From Cyclina sinensis (Eukaryota > Mollusca > Bivalvia > Venerida > Veneridae): a stretch of DNA of 64,000 nucleotides. A program made the translations under genes and the position numbers. Position 1 is the stretch's first letter, and each line of letters opens with the position of its first letter. Positions 44,084-55,959 of this stretch are shown here, piece after piece. The stretch lies in the NCBI GenBank assembly GCA_012932295.1, contig JAAONU010000019.1, positions 28,524,913 through 28,588,912 on the forward strand. The letters are read 5' to 3'. The notes under the pieces were generated by a model. The model had not been told where the DNA came from, did not search any database, and was given only the letters and a program-made list of their open reading frames with translations.

Positions 44084-46017
44084 CTCTTACCTCTTTCTTT
44101 CGTTTTCTTTTGTGACATTTTCGGAATAAACCGAAAAATCACAAACAATTTGTTTTTGATTTTGAAATAGATATTCTTTTGTCAGTTATGCGCCGATTTT
44201 CAAAAATTAAAATTTGTAAGAAAGAAGAAACATTCACCTTTTAAAATATTTAATTTTTACTTCAACAACAGAAGTTTCACTGCAAGCTGACGAGCAAAAG
44301 ACAACAACTCGATATGTTTTTTCTCTCTCGTTTTTGGTAAAAAGTCTGTCTCGATTTGAATCCACAATATTTAACCGTCCATTATGAAGTTAATTTGAAG
44401 AGAAGCTTTGAAACCTTATATTCAGATCTCAATATCGTCCAAGTAGAGTGCGATGCTTAGTACATTAATCAAGTCTGTTTGCACTGATACCACCCGAAAT
44501 TCGTTACGTTGATGATCACTGAATGACCATAAAGAACATATACCATCCGCAATTAAGGTATTTATAAAGAGCAGACTGCGCATGCGCGCGACACCATATT
44601 TTCGCTATTTTCGAGTGTCCATTCCCTCTCAATTAACCCTGCTCTGCGTCAGAGAAATGACGGTATGAATTGAAATGTAATTCTGAAATGAGTTTACTAA
44701 GGTAATCTTCTGAGCGAAATTTACACAGCCACTGATGAATTCGATAGTCTGTCGACGTAGGCCACACAAAGAAAAGTTGATAATGAGAGGCAACATAAGT
44801 CATTCAATGGTTTGATGAGACTAAAGTGTTTCACTGTTTGTAAATGGAAAAAATGTTTTTCTCGTTCATTTTGAACCTTAAGCTAAAAAAGGGTTTAGCT
44901 TAGATAGTTGTTTAGTATTTTGTACGGTAGGCCTTAATCAGACAAAATTAAGCTGCGTTTGAATTTCTCGACACTTTCTTGGATACCGAACAGACTAACG
45001 CCTAAGGAACTAACAATGTGTAGTTATTGCTAGTTTTGAATTGAGAGGAAATATGGCTGCCATTTTGTTTTGATGTAAACAGAACAATAGGGAAAATCAT
45101 TGCTCACGGTGTATACGAGTTTTGCTCACGGTATATACGGCATCGTATAGGTAAAGTGTTAACAAATCAGGTGTTGTCAAATTTATCTGCTGTATTATAA
45201 AGTTCATAATTATGTTCTCGACAATAAACTGGAAACCATTATCACTTGAGTCATTCTAAGGTGATATAAGTCTATCCAAGTTAAATTTCGGTGCAAAAAA
45301 GACCAATTCAAGTTGAACTTGTTTTGCATTGAATTTTTCAGCGCAAAAGAAGACCAACTCAACTTAGACTTCTGTTGCGCAAAAAATTCCTATATTTGAG
45401 ATGTACCTTTTGTTACTTAGCAGTTATTTTATAGATAAAAGGGAGAAAAATGTTTTGCACAAAATGTGTAATGAAGAATATATTTCTCAGAAATGCATAA
45501 AAGACGTTTTTCGGAGTATTCCGGGTTACCATTGCTGCGTTACAACGGTAACGTGTATATCCGGTTACAATTAGTTGCTTTAATTCTTTTTTGAAAAAAA
45601 TAATTGAGGGCTCATAGAAATAATTTTACACCAAATTTTAATTGTTAAAACTCTCGTATGTATAGATACATTATTACATTATGAAGTTCTTTTGGTAAGT
45701 TACAAATCTACTGCTTTTTCAGTCATATTATAAATGAAGATATGTAAACTTTAGTGTAGCTTTTTTTAGAAACAAATTCCTTGACCTTTATTCAACTTCC
45801 TCACATTTTGTATGACCTTTATCATAAGTAAATGAAATATCTTGCCTCCAAACTCATAGCATATTTCTCCGATAGCAGATTCCTTGACCTTTGTGCAAAC
45901 ACGAAAGAGACCAATGTTTGCATCATCGCTGCTCCACCAATATGGAATGGCCGTGGAAACGATGCTGAACAGGAGAGCGATCCCCGTAACAATGATCCCG
46001 AGAAGAATAGTGTTCAT
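39528..46017 (-). CDS. Gene B: PMP22/EMP/claudin-superfamily four-transmembrane protein (3 coding exons)
   Basis: Paralogue of gene A: exon 1 45846-46017, exon 2 40832-40981, exon 3 39528-39700, 164 aa. Both introns are phase 1, and intron 1 is 4.86 kb with a GC donor. It has TM1 (about residues 4-25), a first loop with W27-W28, G36-L37-F38, C41 and C53, TM2, TM3, a second loop and TM4, ending KGRNDQ. The first loop is longer than in gene A (CTKVKESAIGEIC against CLTGQPC), and the second loop has an extra AAYSN and a possible N-glycosylation site (N-G-T). The two loops are where the pair differs most, while the membrane segments are conserved, as expected if ligand or junction contacts diverged. 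No sign of decay. Confidence 0.88.
39701..40831 (-). other. Gene B intron 2
   Basis: A 1131-bp GT-AG phase 1 intron. It has TTG/GAT triplet tracts at 39720-39900 and CATCAT tracts at 40733-40790, corresponding to those of gene A intron 2. Confidence 0.75.
40832..40981 (-). CDS. Gene B coding exon 2
   Basis: 150 bp after the acceptor TTTCAAAAG|, reading (G)TDWVKATRAMMILSILALGS... to CVIA. The donor is GCAG|GTACGA. Only one AG is available, at the position of the second AG of the gene A NAGNAG acceptor. Confidence 0.87.
41931..42020 (-). mobile_element. Decayed tRNA-derived fragment
   Basis: On the minus strand, ACGTGGCTCAGTGAGTTAAC resembles an A-box region and GGATTTGGATCCCGCTA a mutated B box. 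The arms no longer pair well. Probably an old SINE head in gene B intron 1. Confidence 0.4.
44017..44080. repeat. (TA)n microsatellite
   Basis: About 31 uninterrupted AT steps at the left boundary of the block shared with 53.2 kb. Confidence 0.95.
44083..45220. repeat. Block S copy 1 (inside gene B intron 1)
   Basis: Matches 53176-53700 plus 55443-55870, in order: TCTTTCTTTCGTTTTCTT, CAAA(C/T)AATTTGTTTTTGATTTTGA, GGTATGAATT(G/T)AAATG, GTA(C/T)GGTAGGCCTTAATCA, CCATTTTGTTTT and GCTC(A/G)CGGTATATACGGCAT. It lacks the 1.7-kb array that splits the 53 kb copy. The minus-strand reading corresponding to the coding fragment at 53247-53585 is frameshifted here. Confidence 0.75.
45846..46017 (-). CDS. 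Gene B coding exon 1
   Basis: ATG at 46017-46015; encodes residues 1-57 plus one base. The donor is GGAG|GCAAGA (GC at 45845-45844), at the same codon position as the GT donor of gene A. Upstream, ATTTCAG ends at 46025, conserved with gene A, implying a non-coding first exon farther upstream that I cannot place. Confidence 0.85.
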
Positions 46018-46049
46018 GTTGAAACTGAAATGAAGAAATGAAAAAGTAG

Positions 46050-47065
46050 ATTTGACTTCCTATTATGCTTATCTTATATATAAGCTTAGCTATGCTTATC
46101 TCTATAAGCTTAGCTCTGTTCGATTAAAAACAGATTTTTATGACTGTAAAGCCAGACTTTGGTCCGTTAAAAATGCAATATTTCAAACCAAATGACAATG
46201 ATAAAGTTGCAATAACAAGGAATTTGGTTGCGGCGGAACAAACAAAACATATTTACGATTTAAGCGTGCCAGACGTATTTATTTATAAGATAAATGATGG
46301 GTAAATTAAAGACGTTCAGTACCAGTAAGTTTGTAAACAATTTACTGAAAAGAATCGAAAATAGAACATATTTGTTCTTATACATACTTTAAGTTACAAG
46401 GTTAAATCTATATATTCTTTATCTAAACTACAACAGATCTTATAGTTTTAATTGCTCCAGACTTTAGTTTGACGAAATTTTACATGTAGTGTCAAGGCCT
46501 CATGTAAAACTTTCTCTTCCAACCAATTTAGTCATAACAGAGTTTTTATTTTGACGTGAATTGCACATTTTGTTCACCAGTAACCTATCCATTCGACCGA
46601 TGTACATTGAGGTATCAAAATGTGAAAATTTACAAAACTGTTTCTTCTGTAATTTAGGTCAATGTATAATATTGCATTGCCGTTCGCGTAGTTTATCTGC
46701 TTTTATTTTATACTTTCCAATGCTTTACTGTAATATAACATTAGATAATATTCTGATAAACCACTAGTAAAATTTATAAAATATAATTTTCTCTGTACTG
46801 TACTACCTTTTTCCCCGAAAGTGCACCCCGTTCACTAATCTACATAGTAACTTCCCTTTGTTTTTTTTATAAACAATGTACATGTAGGTAAACAAACAAC
46901 AACAACAACAAAATGCCGTCTGAAACTGTTAATAATAAACAGAATGTCTTAAGAATCTGGACGTTTAATATATACCTACAGATTTTGATAATGATTCTTC
47001 ATTTGAGTTGGACAATGTATCATTTATTGAGTATAGATATTATGCTTTTCATAACAGTTGTCGGT
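46050..47065. other. No gene seen upstream of gene B
   Basis: Presumed 5' intron or promoter side of gene B. Contains a short duplication around TATAAGCTTAGCT (46079-46110) and an (AAC)n tract at 46890-46912. I see no convincing first exon or promoter motif. Confidence 0.35.
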
Positions 47066-47069
47066 AGCC

Positions 47070-47366
47070 CGCCCTCTTAGCTCAATAGGTAGAGCACTGG
47101 ATTAGTAATCCAATGGTCCCTGGTTCGACCCCTGGGCAGGGCAAAATTTCTCCGTTACAATTAATCTCAGGCATTGTGTCTGATGTTTATTTGTCTCTCA
47201 CCGCTGATTCAGAGTAGATCAAGTGGGAACAGTAGTCAGTCACTCGCGGAGAAATTGGTAATTACTGGTTAGTTATCCAGGAAAACCAGTTATGTTGACT
47301 GAGCGCCGAGATATAACTTAGATGTTGAAATCGGCATTAAACCCCAATAAACTAACAAACAGTCGT
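47070..47366 (+). mobile_element. tRNA-Thr-related SINE
   Basis: The head folds as a tRNA: acceptor GCCCTCT/GCAGGGC, D arm GCTC...GAGC, anticodon loop TTAGTAA (anticodon AGT, Thr) and T loop TTCGACC with B box GGTTCGACCCC. There are mismatches in the acceptor, anticodon and T stems. The body runs for ~220 bp to GGCATTAAACCCCAATAAAC and an AAC-type tail, typical of metazoan tRNA-SINEs. Confidence 0.8.
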
Positions 47367-48345
47367 GAGTTCGATCGCACCTTGGTGTGATACACAACAA
47401 ATCTAGTTCCCGCGCTGAAAATTTGGTAAGAACAAGATACTGTATATTAACACATTATAGATGTTCAGCCGTCTACAACAACAACACGTCACGGAAAAAG
47501 ATTTAAAATCGTCAGGGAGAGTTTTAAAAAAAAAAATAAGAACTGCATTGGATTTCGATGTATTTATTGAGTACAGACATTATACTTACCACATAAATAG
47601 TTTTCCGTGTTAAATTATAGATAAAAAAATTTCAAAGTGCCCGAAAACGGCGTTGCATTCCCGTTGTTTTTTTCTACATATGCCTACGGGTTCATACAAC
47701 TTGTTTACTGCTTTCTGTGATTAAATGAATCACAAAACACACAACTTCACTTAAGTAATCAAAAAAAACACAAAAATGTTACATTATCGTATTAAAATTA
47801 GTTTTACAAATTTATTGACACATAACCACTATATGGCGGACATTTCAAAATTCAGCTCGCGCAGGAATATATTTTATTGCTGTTGACATTTATATATTAT
47901 TTAGCTGTATTAGTTTGAATCACGAAAAGTCATTGTTGATATGTTTTCCATACAGAAGATGAAAGGTACCATAAAGTAAGCAGGCTATCATTTATTTTAT
48001 CGTTTTCTTGGTTCTGTTTGAATGACGTCACGCACGTGCAGACAGTGGTAAACATTGGGGTCCATAACGTGTTTGTGAAATTGTTCACAGCTTATATTTT
48101 TAGAAGCGAAAGCTTCTCAAGCTACACACCAGATTTTCTAGTTACAATCACATGACTGCCTCTTATCCATACATTCGCGTTGTAAAATAGGACCACAGGT
48201 TGTATGAGTTTTCACTGAAATTTTGATAAAAATGCTTTAATATCGCAAACAATCTGTTGATTTTGAAAGCATGAGGTATAATTTCAATTTTTTGGCAAAT
48301 CAAACTGTAAAACTAACAAGTTATTAAGTTAGTATTCATCCGCAA
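47367..48345. other. No feature seen
   Basis: Anonymous AT-rich DNA. Confidence 0.4.
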
Positions 48346-48352
48346 AATTTTC

Positions 48353-48512
48353 CTTCATAAAATTTACTTCGCATTGCAGTCGCAACTTCTCGACCATTTG
48401 CTGATTGGCAATGTATTCCGAATGCGTGTAACATTCATAAAATTTACTACGCATTGCAATCGCAACTTCTCGGCCATTTGCTAATCGGGAAGGTACTCCG
48501 AGTGCATGAGAT
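48353..48512. repeat. Two-copy tandem repeat of ~76 bp
   Basis: Units beginning TTCATAAAATTTACT(T/A)CGCAT at 48354 and 48430 and ending near CATTTGCT(G/A)AT(T/C)GG...TCCGA(A/G)TGC, with about ten differences. Confidence 0.8.
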
Positions 48513-49785
48513 AAGGTATCATGCTTTTAACTTTTGACTGTTGATAATACTTTTTTGTTGTTTTGTTGTCAAATCAATCAGAATAATTCAAATATTTTCC
48601 TCTAATAAATGCGCTAAAATATTTTTACATCCTTGCTTTTAGTTGCATGCTGATTAAATTTTCAATGTCCATTTATTTATCTGTTTTCCCGAATCTTGAC
48701 CCAAAAAACTAACCTTGCTATATAATAAACTGTCCGTATTTATGATGACAATTCACGTGTTAAAGAACGGAATATATTTTGTTTAAGCCAATCACAAAAA
48801 GTATTTGGGGCTTCCATTAAACAAGCTATTCCTTGGTTATACACAACAGTTTCCCGAACCACGTTAGTATGAACAAAAACAGCTAGATAGTACCTTTATT
48901 CGGATATCAAAATTCGGATAACTGATAGAACGTCCGAAAATCGAAAATTCGAATATTTTCCAATATGGCGAAACAAACATTCGAATATTGATTTCAGTGT
49001 TAGTTCCAATCCCTACTTTTTGATAACCTTTTAGTTGTATTTAATATATATAATAATGTATGTATTTTAATGCTTCTCTTGAAACACCTTCAATTGATTA
49101 TTGATGAGCACAGATCTACAAATATCTTGGTCATAATGAACATAAGGATTAAAACATTTCAATGTAAACGTTTGGGGTTTCATCGTGACCATGTTTTGCC
49201 TTAAATTAATTTCATGCCACATTTCTTATACAGAAGATAGGATCCAGTCTGAAACTATTCATACCTTTAAAAGATTTTTTAAGTATCTGATAGAATAGGA
49301 CTCTTTATGCAAGTTTACTTCAAGTAAGGTGGGAATGTGTCACATTTTAAATTTGTCACTGGGGGGTATTCTACATAGTCATTATGTAGGTCTAGGACTA
49401 AGATGAGTAGATTGATACAGAAATACATCTAGTTAAACAGCACTGACTGTTTTAAACATGGTTATGGAGTCAAGAAATTAGTTTCTGTTAACTTCTGTGT
49501 TGTCAGTATAATTGTATTTGAGGCCGCAATATATATTTGCAGTACTTTTCTTATATACATTTCAGGTTATTTATCTACTGTTTCCACTTCTTAATTATTT
49601 GCTCACATGTTTTGATTTCTGTGTTGCTCTTGACTTAGATAATTTATAAGCAATTGTCAAGTATTTCAGTTTAATATAGATCACCATGGTATTTACCCTA
49701 TTTTGGCTTATCTGTTTCGAAGAAAAACTCAAGGTATTGTATGATCGCTAGGTCGTCTTCGTTGTCGTGCAAAACTTTGAAGTAG
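48513..49785. other. No feature seen
   Basis: Anonymous sequence. A local run of TTCGAA/ATTCGGAT palindromic steps lies at 48898-49000. Confidence 0.4.
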
Positions 49786-49789
49786 CCCG

Positions 49790-50260
49790 TTACTGAAACA
49801 CTTAAAGGTATCACCACAAAACTTGGAATACTTGCTCATAATGAAATGGTGCAGTTGTAAGACAATGGGCGTTTTTCTGAAATATATTTTTAGAGTTAAG
49901 CCCCCTTTTAACTTAGAATTTTTGTCACAATTGGCTATTAAGTGTAATGATTTCAAAGGTATGAATATAAAACTTGGAATATTTAATTATTAAGACAGGG
50001 TACAGTTGTAAGACAAGGGGCATTACTCTGAAAGTTGTTTTTATAATTCTGCCCCATTTCAACTTGAAATTTTTGTTGAAATTGATTATTGGTATATAAA
50101 ATTTTGAAAACTATCAAAAATATTGTACTTATTCTTGACATACTTGTTCCTGGGGACAACATACTTGCTACTGGGGACAGGGCACATCTGTACCACAAGA
50201 GACATTACTAAATGGTCAGTGCTTGACAGCTTCTAGAGTCATGCCTCTTTTTCACATGGA
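49790..50260. repeat. ~175-bp tandem repeat, about 2.5 units
   Basis: Recurring AAACTTGGAATA(C/T)TT..., (A/C)AGTTGTAAGACAA(T/G)GGGC and CTTAGAATTTTTGT/CTTGAAATTTTTGT at about 49820, 49972 and 50150. The minus-strand frames here follow from the repeat. Confidence 0.6.
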
Positions 50261-50785
50261 AAATAATTAAACTTTTGTATAAATACTAATAACTTGAACA
50301 TTTGTATTCATAATTTCATTCATCTTAAGTGAAGTGCATAACAGTAATTATTGAATTACACTTTTGAAATAAACTTATAAAGTCGTTGCCCTTAACATAC
50401 GAGCATTGGCACCGCATGCGATGCTCTAACTAGATTCAAAAATGACCATAGTGTCTCCTGTCAAATCTGTTCGTCACAACTCAAAAAATACTTGAGGGAT
50501 TGAGTTTATACCTATTTAATGGTCAGGTCAGACTTTAGTGACAAGGAAGGCTGAACAGTGACTCTACCTTGGTTCATTTTTGGATTATCTCCATTACCTT
50601 TATGTTGAAATTATATCTTAAAAGCAATTGAAGGAATTGATATGATACTTATCTCATGGGTACAGTGACAAAGAGCAATCTTCATACATTTTAACTTTCG
50701 CTTCTAACAGTACTCTCTGTGCTTTGATTTTCAATAAAAGGCTCAGGCATACATGTATGAAGTGTATATAATTTTTTTTTTCTGT

Positions 50786-50880
50786 TTCAGATTTTTTTAC
50801 ATTTTTACTCGTGGCTAGTCACTCGTGAAAACATTTAATCTGATGCTCACTCGTGAAATAAATGTTCGATCTGACATAGA
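50786..50880. mobile_element. Palindromic element with left arm lost
   Basis: Homologue of 60841-60951. The ATCGAACATTTATTTCAC... left arm is missing, so CTGTTTCAGATTTTTTTACA joins directly to the core. The right arm CTCGTGAAATAAATGTTCGAT is intact. Confidence 0.75.
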
Positions 50881-52442
50881 AAAAATATCCTTTATCCAAT
50901 ACATTGTAATTGATGTATTTGGTAACTTGAACATCACTTACAATGTATTGTTGCATATGATGGGACGTAATCAGTCAAAGGTAACTTTGCAATAAAATAT
51001 CTAAAAATATTAGTATTCGAATGTATATATGTAAAGGAGACGTATTTCAATATACGCTTGAATGAAGGAAATGAAGCCGAGGACCTATAATGTTTGGCGA
51101 TGATTATAAAATGTGTAACATTTTATCAGGCTGCTTCCTGAGTGTTTTAGGACTGCCGATGTGGCTACATTTCTATGGGAACACTTAACCATTTCGAATG
51201 TATTTCCTGAAATTGATCAAATGTTGTTGTCTTTAAAAAACTGATTAAGGATGAAGCAGATAACATCAGAGCGACAGGTCGAAACCAACAGCAAAAGACA
51301 ACAGAATATACTCGGATGTTTAACATGCAGTTATTTTTAACTAAACAGCAAATATATAATAAAACATTTGTTATATGAAACGATCTTACAAAAAGGTAAA
51401 GGCTATATATAGAAATGCAAACAGTCTTGTGAAAATTGAGGAACAGTACTGAAGTAGTTATGATACTGAGGAGTGTTGCATTCCTTCTTCAAATGTTACA
51501 TGTCTATCTGTACATCTGAAATTACTCGCCTTTTATTGACATGTTTTATACTCAAGCTTTATTTTGAAGTTGACGATAACACCTTTCTGAGAACAGAGTT
51601 ATTGTATTCTCCAGCGTTGTTTTTCTCAGTGTTACGCGTCTGCTATAAATAATTGATACTTAAAGATGACTAAATAATAGGTAAAAGAAAAATCATAAGC
51701 TGCCTGCAGTGTTTGGCTATCGAAAAACTTATATGCATTTCTTGACACTGTTAAAGCTAGGTGTATCATTAATAACGATCACTGACAAGCTAAATGGAAA
51801 ATTTGCACTATCATTATTACACCAGATTGCATACTTGCGCAATGTTTGACTGTTTTCGGCAAACTACGTCTGGTAAATAAAATTCGAAACTACAACTGGT
51901 CGGAAATAATTTCTAGTTATGTCCCTTCGCTTTGATAACGCCATTTATCATGTACTGTGCGCTGTCTCCAGATACTTCAGTTTCAATGGCTTGCTGGCCA
52001 TTATAATGATTTTACTATACTACAAGAAATTCATACATCTATACAGTCATTATTTATATGAACACATCAGCCCTTCAATTAAAAGAAATCATTGCTAATG
52101 AGATATTCGCCAATGAAATGAAAATGTACACGCTTGTCATTTCCTAGGGATTTGTAGAAAGGGCGTAAGGGAGTTTTGACGAAATACTGTTGAGAATGGC
52201 ATGCAGGTCAATCAATGTGAAGAATCATGGTAGAGATCATTGCATTTTTCTGGGCATATCCCAGTGGTTAGTGCACCCGTCGGACACGTGTATATACCAA
52301 ATGTTGAAAGTGCAGTACTACTACTTGACTGCCCGATGAGCTCAGTTCACAGATCGCCTAACTTACAAGAAGGGACTCGTAGGTTTGAGTCATGTATCGG
52401 GTCTTAACATATTTCTCCTCAAGTCAAAAACTTCAGACGTTT

Positions 52443-52530
52443 AGACTGTCAGACTACTCAATTGGTAGAATTCCTGATTTGCAAGCAAGAGGTCAAAGGT
52501 TCGAGTTCTGCTTCAGGTCTGAACGATTTT
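52443..52530 (+). mobile_element. tRNA-like sequence (Ala TGC-like loop)
   Basis: AGACTGTCAGACTACTCAAT...loop TTTGCAA...GGTTCGAGTTCTGC keeps the D-arm, anticodon and B-box order, but stem pairing is poor. Probably a SINE remnant; the same sequence is at 62566-62650. Confidence 0.45.
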
Positions 52531-53246
52531 TCTCCTAACAAATGGGTAAGGTTCGTGATTTGACCAATACTTTTAAGGAGCATGTTAACTTTTGTCCTGC
52601 AAGAAGAGGGGCACCTTGTTTTCATGTGTTATCCTCCTTTTAAAAAGGACTATTAGTGTGGCAGCGTTGTGATTTTATCCCACTTATAAAAGTTCTATGA
52701 ATATTCATACTTCTGTCATGAAAAACGAAAACTGGTTCTTATTTTACAGAATGGAGTTACGCCAAAGTTACGTCATCATAGTAAATCGCCGTAGTTATGG
52801 GAGCATCGGTTCTTTCCTCTTAAGAAGAAAGCGAGAATTTTTTTCGGACGAAACTATTTTGTCTTATTTGCGCACAAATAGTTTTTTAAAAAAATAATTA
52901 CTTACTACTTATACAATCTATTTGATGTCATGCCAACATCAAATTATTCTCAGAGTGCCTGTGATCGGTACAGAAAATAGTAAATCAGTCAAATTAAATT
53001 GTACGATGCTTGTTCGGAAATTATTAAGTACATTTTGAACAGGCTATACGAGGCCGTTTACCCAGCCAAGAGTCTGTAGAACGAATTTATAATACCGCAG
53101 ATTAGTTTAGAAACAGAACCTGGTCTACTTTATACATAGAATATGAGCGTTTTCTTTAATGTTTGTACTACCCTAATGTGCCTCCCTCACATCTTTCTTT
53201 CGTTTTCTTCCGTGACATTTTGGGAAGAAACCGAAATTGTTTTTGT

Positions 53247-53560
53247 TCACAAATAATTTGTTTTTGATTTTGACAGATATTTCAGTATCTTATCGTCAGT
53301 GTTTCTAAAAACAATTTTATACATATTGCTATCTTTCGTTAAAAATTCGACGTAATCATTACAGTGTCGCATGTATGATTCCGATAACGTTTGCTTGAAC
53401 AATGCTTGTTGTTGTGAATTAAAAGAATCTGACAGCTTGCCTCCTCTTTTGGAGGAATGGCGGTATGAATTTAAATGAAATTCTGAAATGATTTTACTAA
53501 AGAAATCTTCAGTGTGCAAATTACACTGCCACTTCAGAAATGAATCCCCGTCTTTGATAC
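53247..53560 (-). pseudogene. Coding-like fragment of an unknown protein (C-terminal part)
   Basis: A minus-strand frame of about 100 codons with balanced composition, for example KDGDSFLKWQCNLHTEDFFS and FLTKDSNMYKIVFRNTDDKI, ending TNYL and a stop. There is no ATG; a possible acceptor AACAAACTAG| lies at about 53564. The related sequence at 44.1-44.7 kb keeps SE(F/L)H(L/F)NSYRH but is frameshifted, and the 63.4 kb copy is cut off. I do not recognise the family. It may be the last exon of a lost host gene or a transposon protein. Confidence 0.4.
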
Positions 53561-53714
53561 AGCTAGTTTGTTGACAGAATGCCAAAAAAGAAAAGGACAG
53601 TTCAATTGATAATAACAGTCAGGATACGTAAGTAAGGTTATTCAAAATTTAATCACATAGATAAAGTATGAAAGATGAGATAAAGATTTTCATTGTTTGT
53701 GATCGGACCACACA

Positions 53715-55442
53715 ATAAGAGGGTCATGATGGTCCTGTATCACTCACCTGAGAATGACTGCTTTTAACAAAGTTGCTATGGACCTGGTTAATTGACCCCA
53801 GATGACCAATATTCAAACTTGACCTTGAAATTATAAAAACAATCTCTTTGACAAATTTCAAGGCTATTTGTACTGAAAATGTTACCTCTAGGGTGTTAAC
53901 ACGGTTTTTCCATATTTGGGCTCTATGACCTAGTTTTTTAACCGAGATGTCCTATATTCGAACTTGAGCTACAAATCATCAAAACAACCTTTCTGACAAA
54001 TTTCCAGGACATTTGGACTGAAAATGTAGCCTCAAGAGTGTTTACAAAGTTTTTCGATGTTTGGGCTCTGTGACCTTGATGTTTCGACTCCAGATGACTC
54101 ATATTCAAACTTGACCTAGAAACCATAGAATTAAGCTTTCTGACAAATTTCCAGGTTATTTGGAATTAAAATGTTACCTCTAGAGTGTAAACAAGGTTTT
54201 TCCATATTTAGGCTCTGTGACTTAGTTTTTGACCCAAGATGACCCATACTCCAATTTGAGCTAGAAATCATTAAGAAGACCTGTCTGACAAATTTCCAGG
54301 ATATTCGAACTGAAATGTAACCTCTGGAGTGTTAAAAGGTTTTTTACATATTTGGACCATGTGACCTAGTTTTTGAACCTAGATGACCCATATCCGAATT
54401 TGACCTAGAAATCATTGAAACAACCTTTCTGACAAATTTTCAGGACATTTGGACTGAAAATGTAATCTCTAGAGCATTAAGAAGGTTTTTCTACTTTCGG
54501 GCTCTTTGACCTAGTTTTTGACCCCAGAAAACCTATATTCAAAATTGAGCTAGAAATCATTGATAGAACCTTTCTGACAAATTTCCAGGTTATTTGGACT
54601 GAAAATGCTACCTTTAGAATGCTAACAAGGTTTTTCCATATTTGGACTCTGTGACCTAGTTTGTGACCCCAGATGATCCATATTCGAACTTGATCTACAA
54701 ATCCTCAAGGCAACCTTTCTGACAAATTTCCAGATTATTTGGGCTAAAAATTTAACCTCTAGAGTGTTAACAAGATGTTTCTATTTTTAAGCTCTATGGC
54801 CAATTTTCTAAACCCAGATGACCCATATTCAAACTTGAGCTAGAAATCATAGAAGCAACCTTCCTGACAAATTTCCAGATTATTTGGTCTAAAATGTTAC
54901 CTGTAGAGTGTTAACAAGGTTTTTCAATATTTAGGTTCTGTGACCTTGTTTGTGACCCCAGATGACCCATATTTGAACATGACCTAGAAATCATCAAAGC
55001 AACCTTACAGACAAATTCAAGATTATTTGGACTTAAAATGTTACCCGTAGAGTGTTAACAAGGTTTTTCTATTTTTGGGCTCCGTGACCTAGTTTTTGAA
55101 CCCAGATGACCCATATTTGAACTTGAGCTAGAAATCATAGGTAGAACCTTTCTGACAAATTTCCGGCATATTAGGACTGAAAAAGTAGCCTCTAGAGTGT
55201 TAACAAGATTTTTCTATATTTGGGCTCTGTGACCTAGTTTTCCAACCCTGACAACCCATGTTCGAAACTCGTCCGAGATATTAATAAGACAAACATCCTG
55301 ACCAAGTTTCATGACAATTGAGGCAAAAATGTGACTACTAGAGTGTTAACAAACTAATTGTGGACGGACGGACGGACGGACGACGGACAAAAGGTGATCA
55401 GAAAAGCTCACTCTGTCACTACGTGACAGGTGAGCTAAAAAA
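53715..55442. mobile_element. Composite repeat element with ~147-bp tandem array
   Basis: Starts AAGAGGGTCATGATGGTCC...CTCACCTGAG and ends with a GGAC run, AAAGGTGATCAGAAAAGCTC and GTGACAGGTGAGCT. Between lie about 11 units of ~147 bp, with markers TGACCTAGTTTTTGA, CTGACAAATTTCCAGG and AGAGTGTTAACAAGG. It interrupts block S cleanly. The element at 32793-34821 has the same ends, and 63479-64000 another array of the same unit. Confidence 0.8.
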
Positions 55443-55959
55443 CTAAGGTGTGCTCGTTCAGTCTGAACCTCAACCAGGTATAAGATTACTTTAGCTTAGG
55501 TAGATTGTAGTTTAAAATATAGTCTAATAGTGTATACGGTAGGCCTTAATCACGTAAAAATTAAGTTTTTTCTTTTTTGTATTTCTCCTCATTGTCTTGG
55601 ATACTAGACTGACTCATGCCTAAGATACTATTAGTGTGAACTTACTGTCGTTTAAATTTTTGAATCGGGAAAAAGATGGGTTCCATTTTGTTTTTCTGTA
55701 AACAAAACAATGAGAATGAGTATCCAATCAGAATTCGAGAAAGTGTCGAGGCTCTTTAGGGAAAAGCATTGCTCTCGGTATATATAGGTTTTGCTCGCGG
55801 TATATACGGCATAGTATACGGATGGTCTTATCCAATCAGATATTGTCAAATTTATCTGCGGTATTATAAACTATGTTATTCTGCCGTTATTACGATTAAG
55901 TTTTATTACGTTCACGTCGTGAGGTAAACTAGTTCTGACCGTATATCAGAAGTCTGTGT

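Larger units (their letters stand above)
40982..45845 (-). other. Gene B intron 1, expanded by insertion
   Basis: The ends match gene A intron 1: 40982-41790 corresponds to 2904-3520, and 45690-45845 to 3680-3824. The ~3.9 kb between (about 41800-45680) is absent from gene A. It contains a decayed tRNA-like sequence, a (TA)n tract and the block shared with 53.2-55.9 kb. No antisense or nested gene is supported. Confidence 0.7.
50534..53357. repeat. Segmental duplication, copy 1 (2.8 kb)
   Basis: Near-identical to 60594-63478 over its full length, starting at TTAGTGACAAGGAAG and ending at AAAAATTCGACGTAATCA. Differences are scattered substitutions, one arm of an internal palindrome missing here (near 50785), and about 60 bp near 51771 present only in copy 2. 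Block P and a tRNA-like patch (52443-52530) lie inside. The 62-66-codon frames present in both copies have no recognisable domain. Confidence 0.93.
53176..55870. repeat. Block S copy 2, split by a composite element
   Basis: The halves 53176-53700 and 55443-55870 are contiguous in copy 1 (44083-45220). The first part also recurs at 63298-63478. The right half ends GGTATTATAAACTATG, shared with 45180-45210. Confidence 0.75.

Noticed and set aside
43891..44115. Frame with a long Tyr-Ile repeat
   Set aside because: Translation of the (TA)n microsatellite.
47070..47146. Functional tRNA-Thr (AGT) gene
   Set aside because: Mismatches in three stems and a continuous SINE body with an A-rich tail show a tRNA-derived SINE head.
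54000..55400. Protein-coding gene in the 53.7-55.4 kb array
   Set aside because: Short frames only, with a strict ~147-bp DNA period not divisible by three; tandem non-coding repeat.
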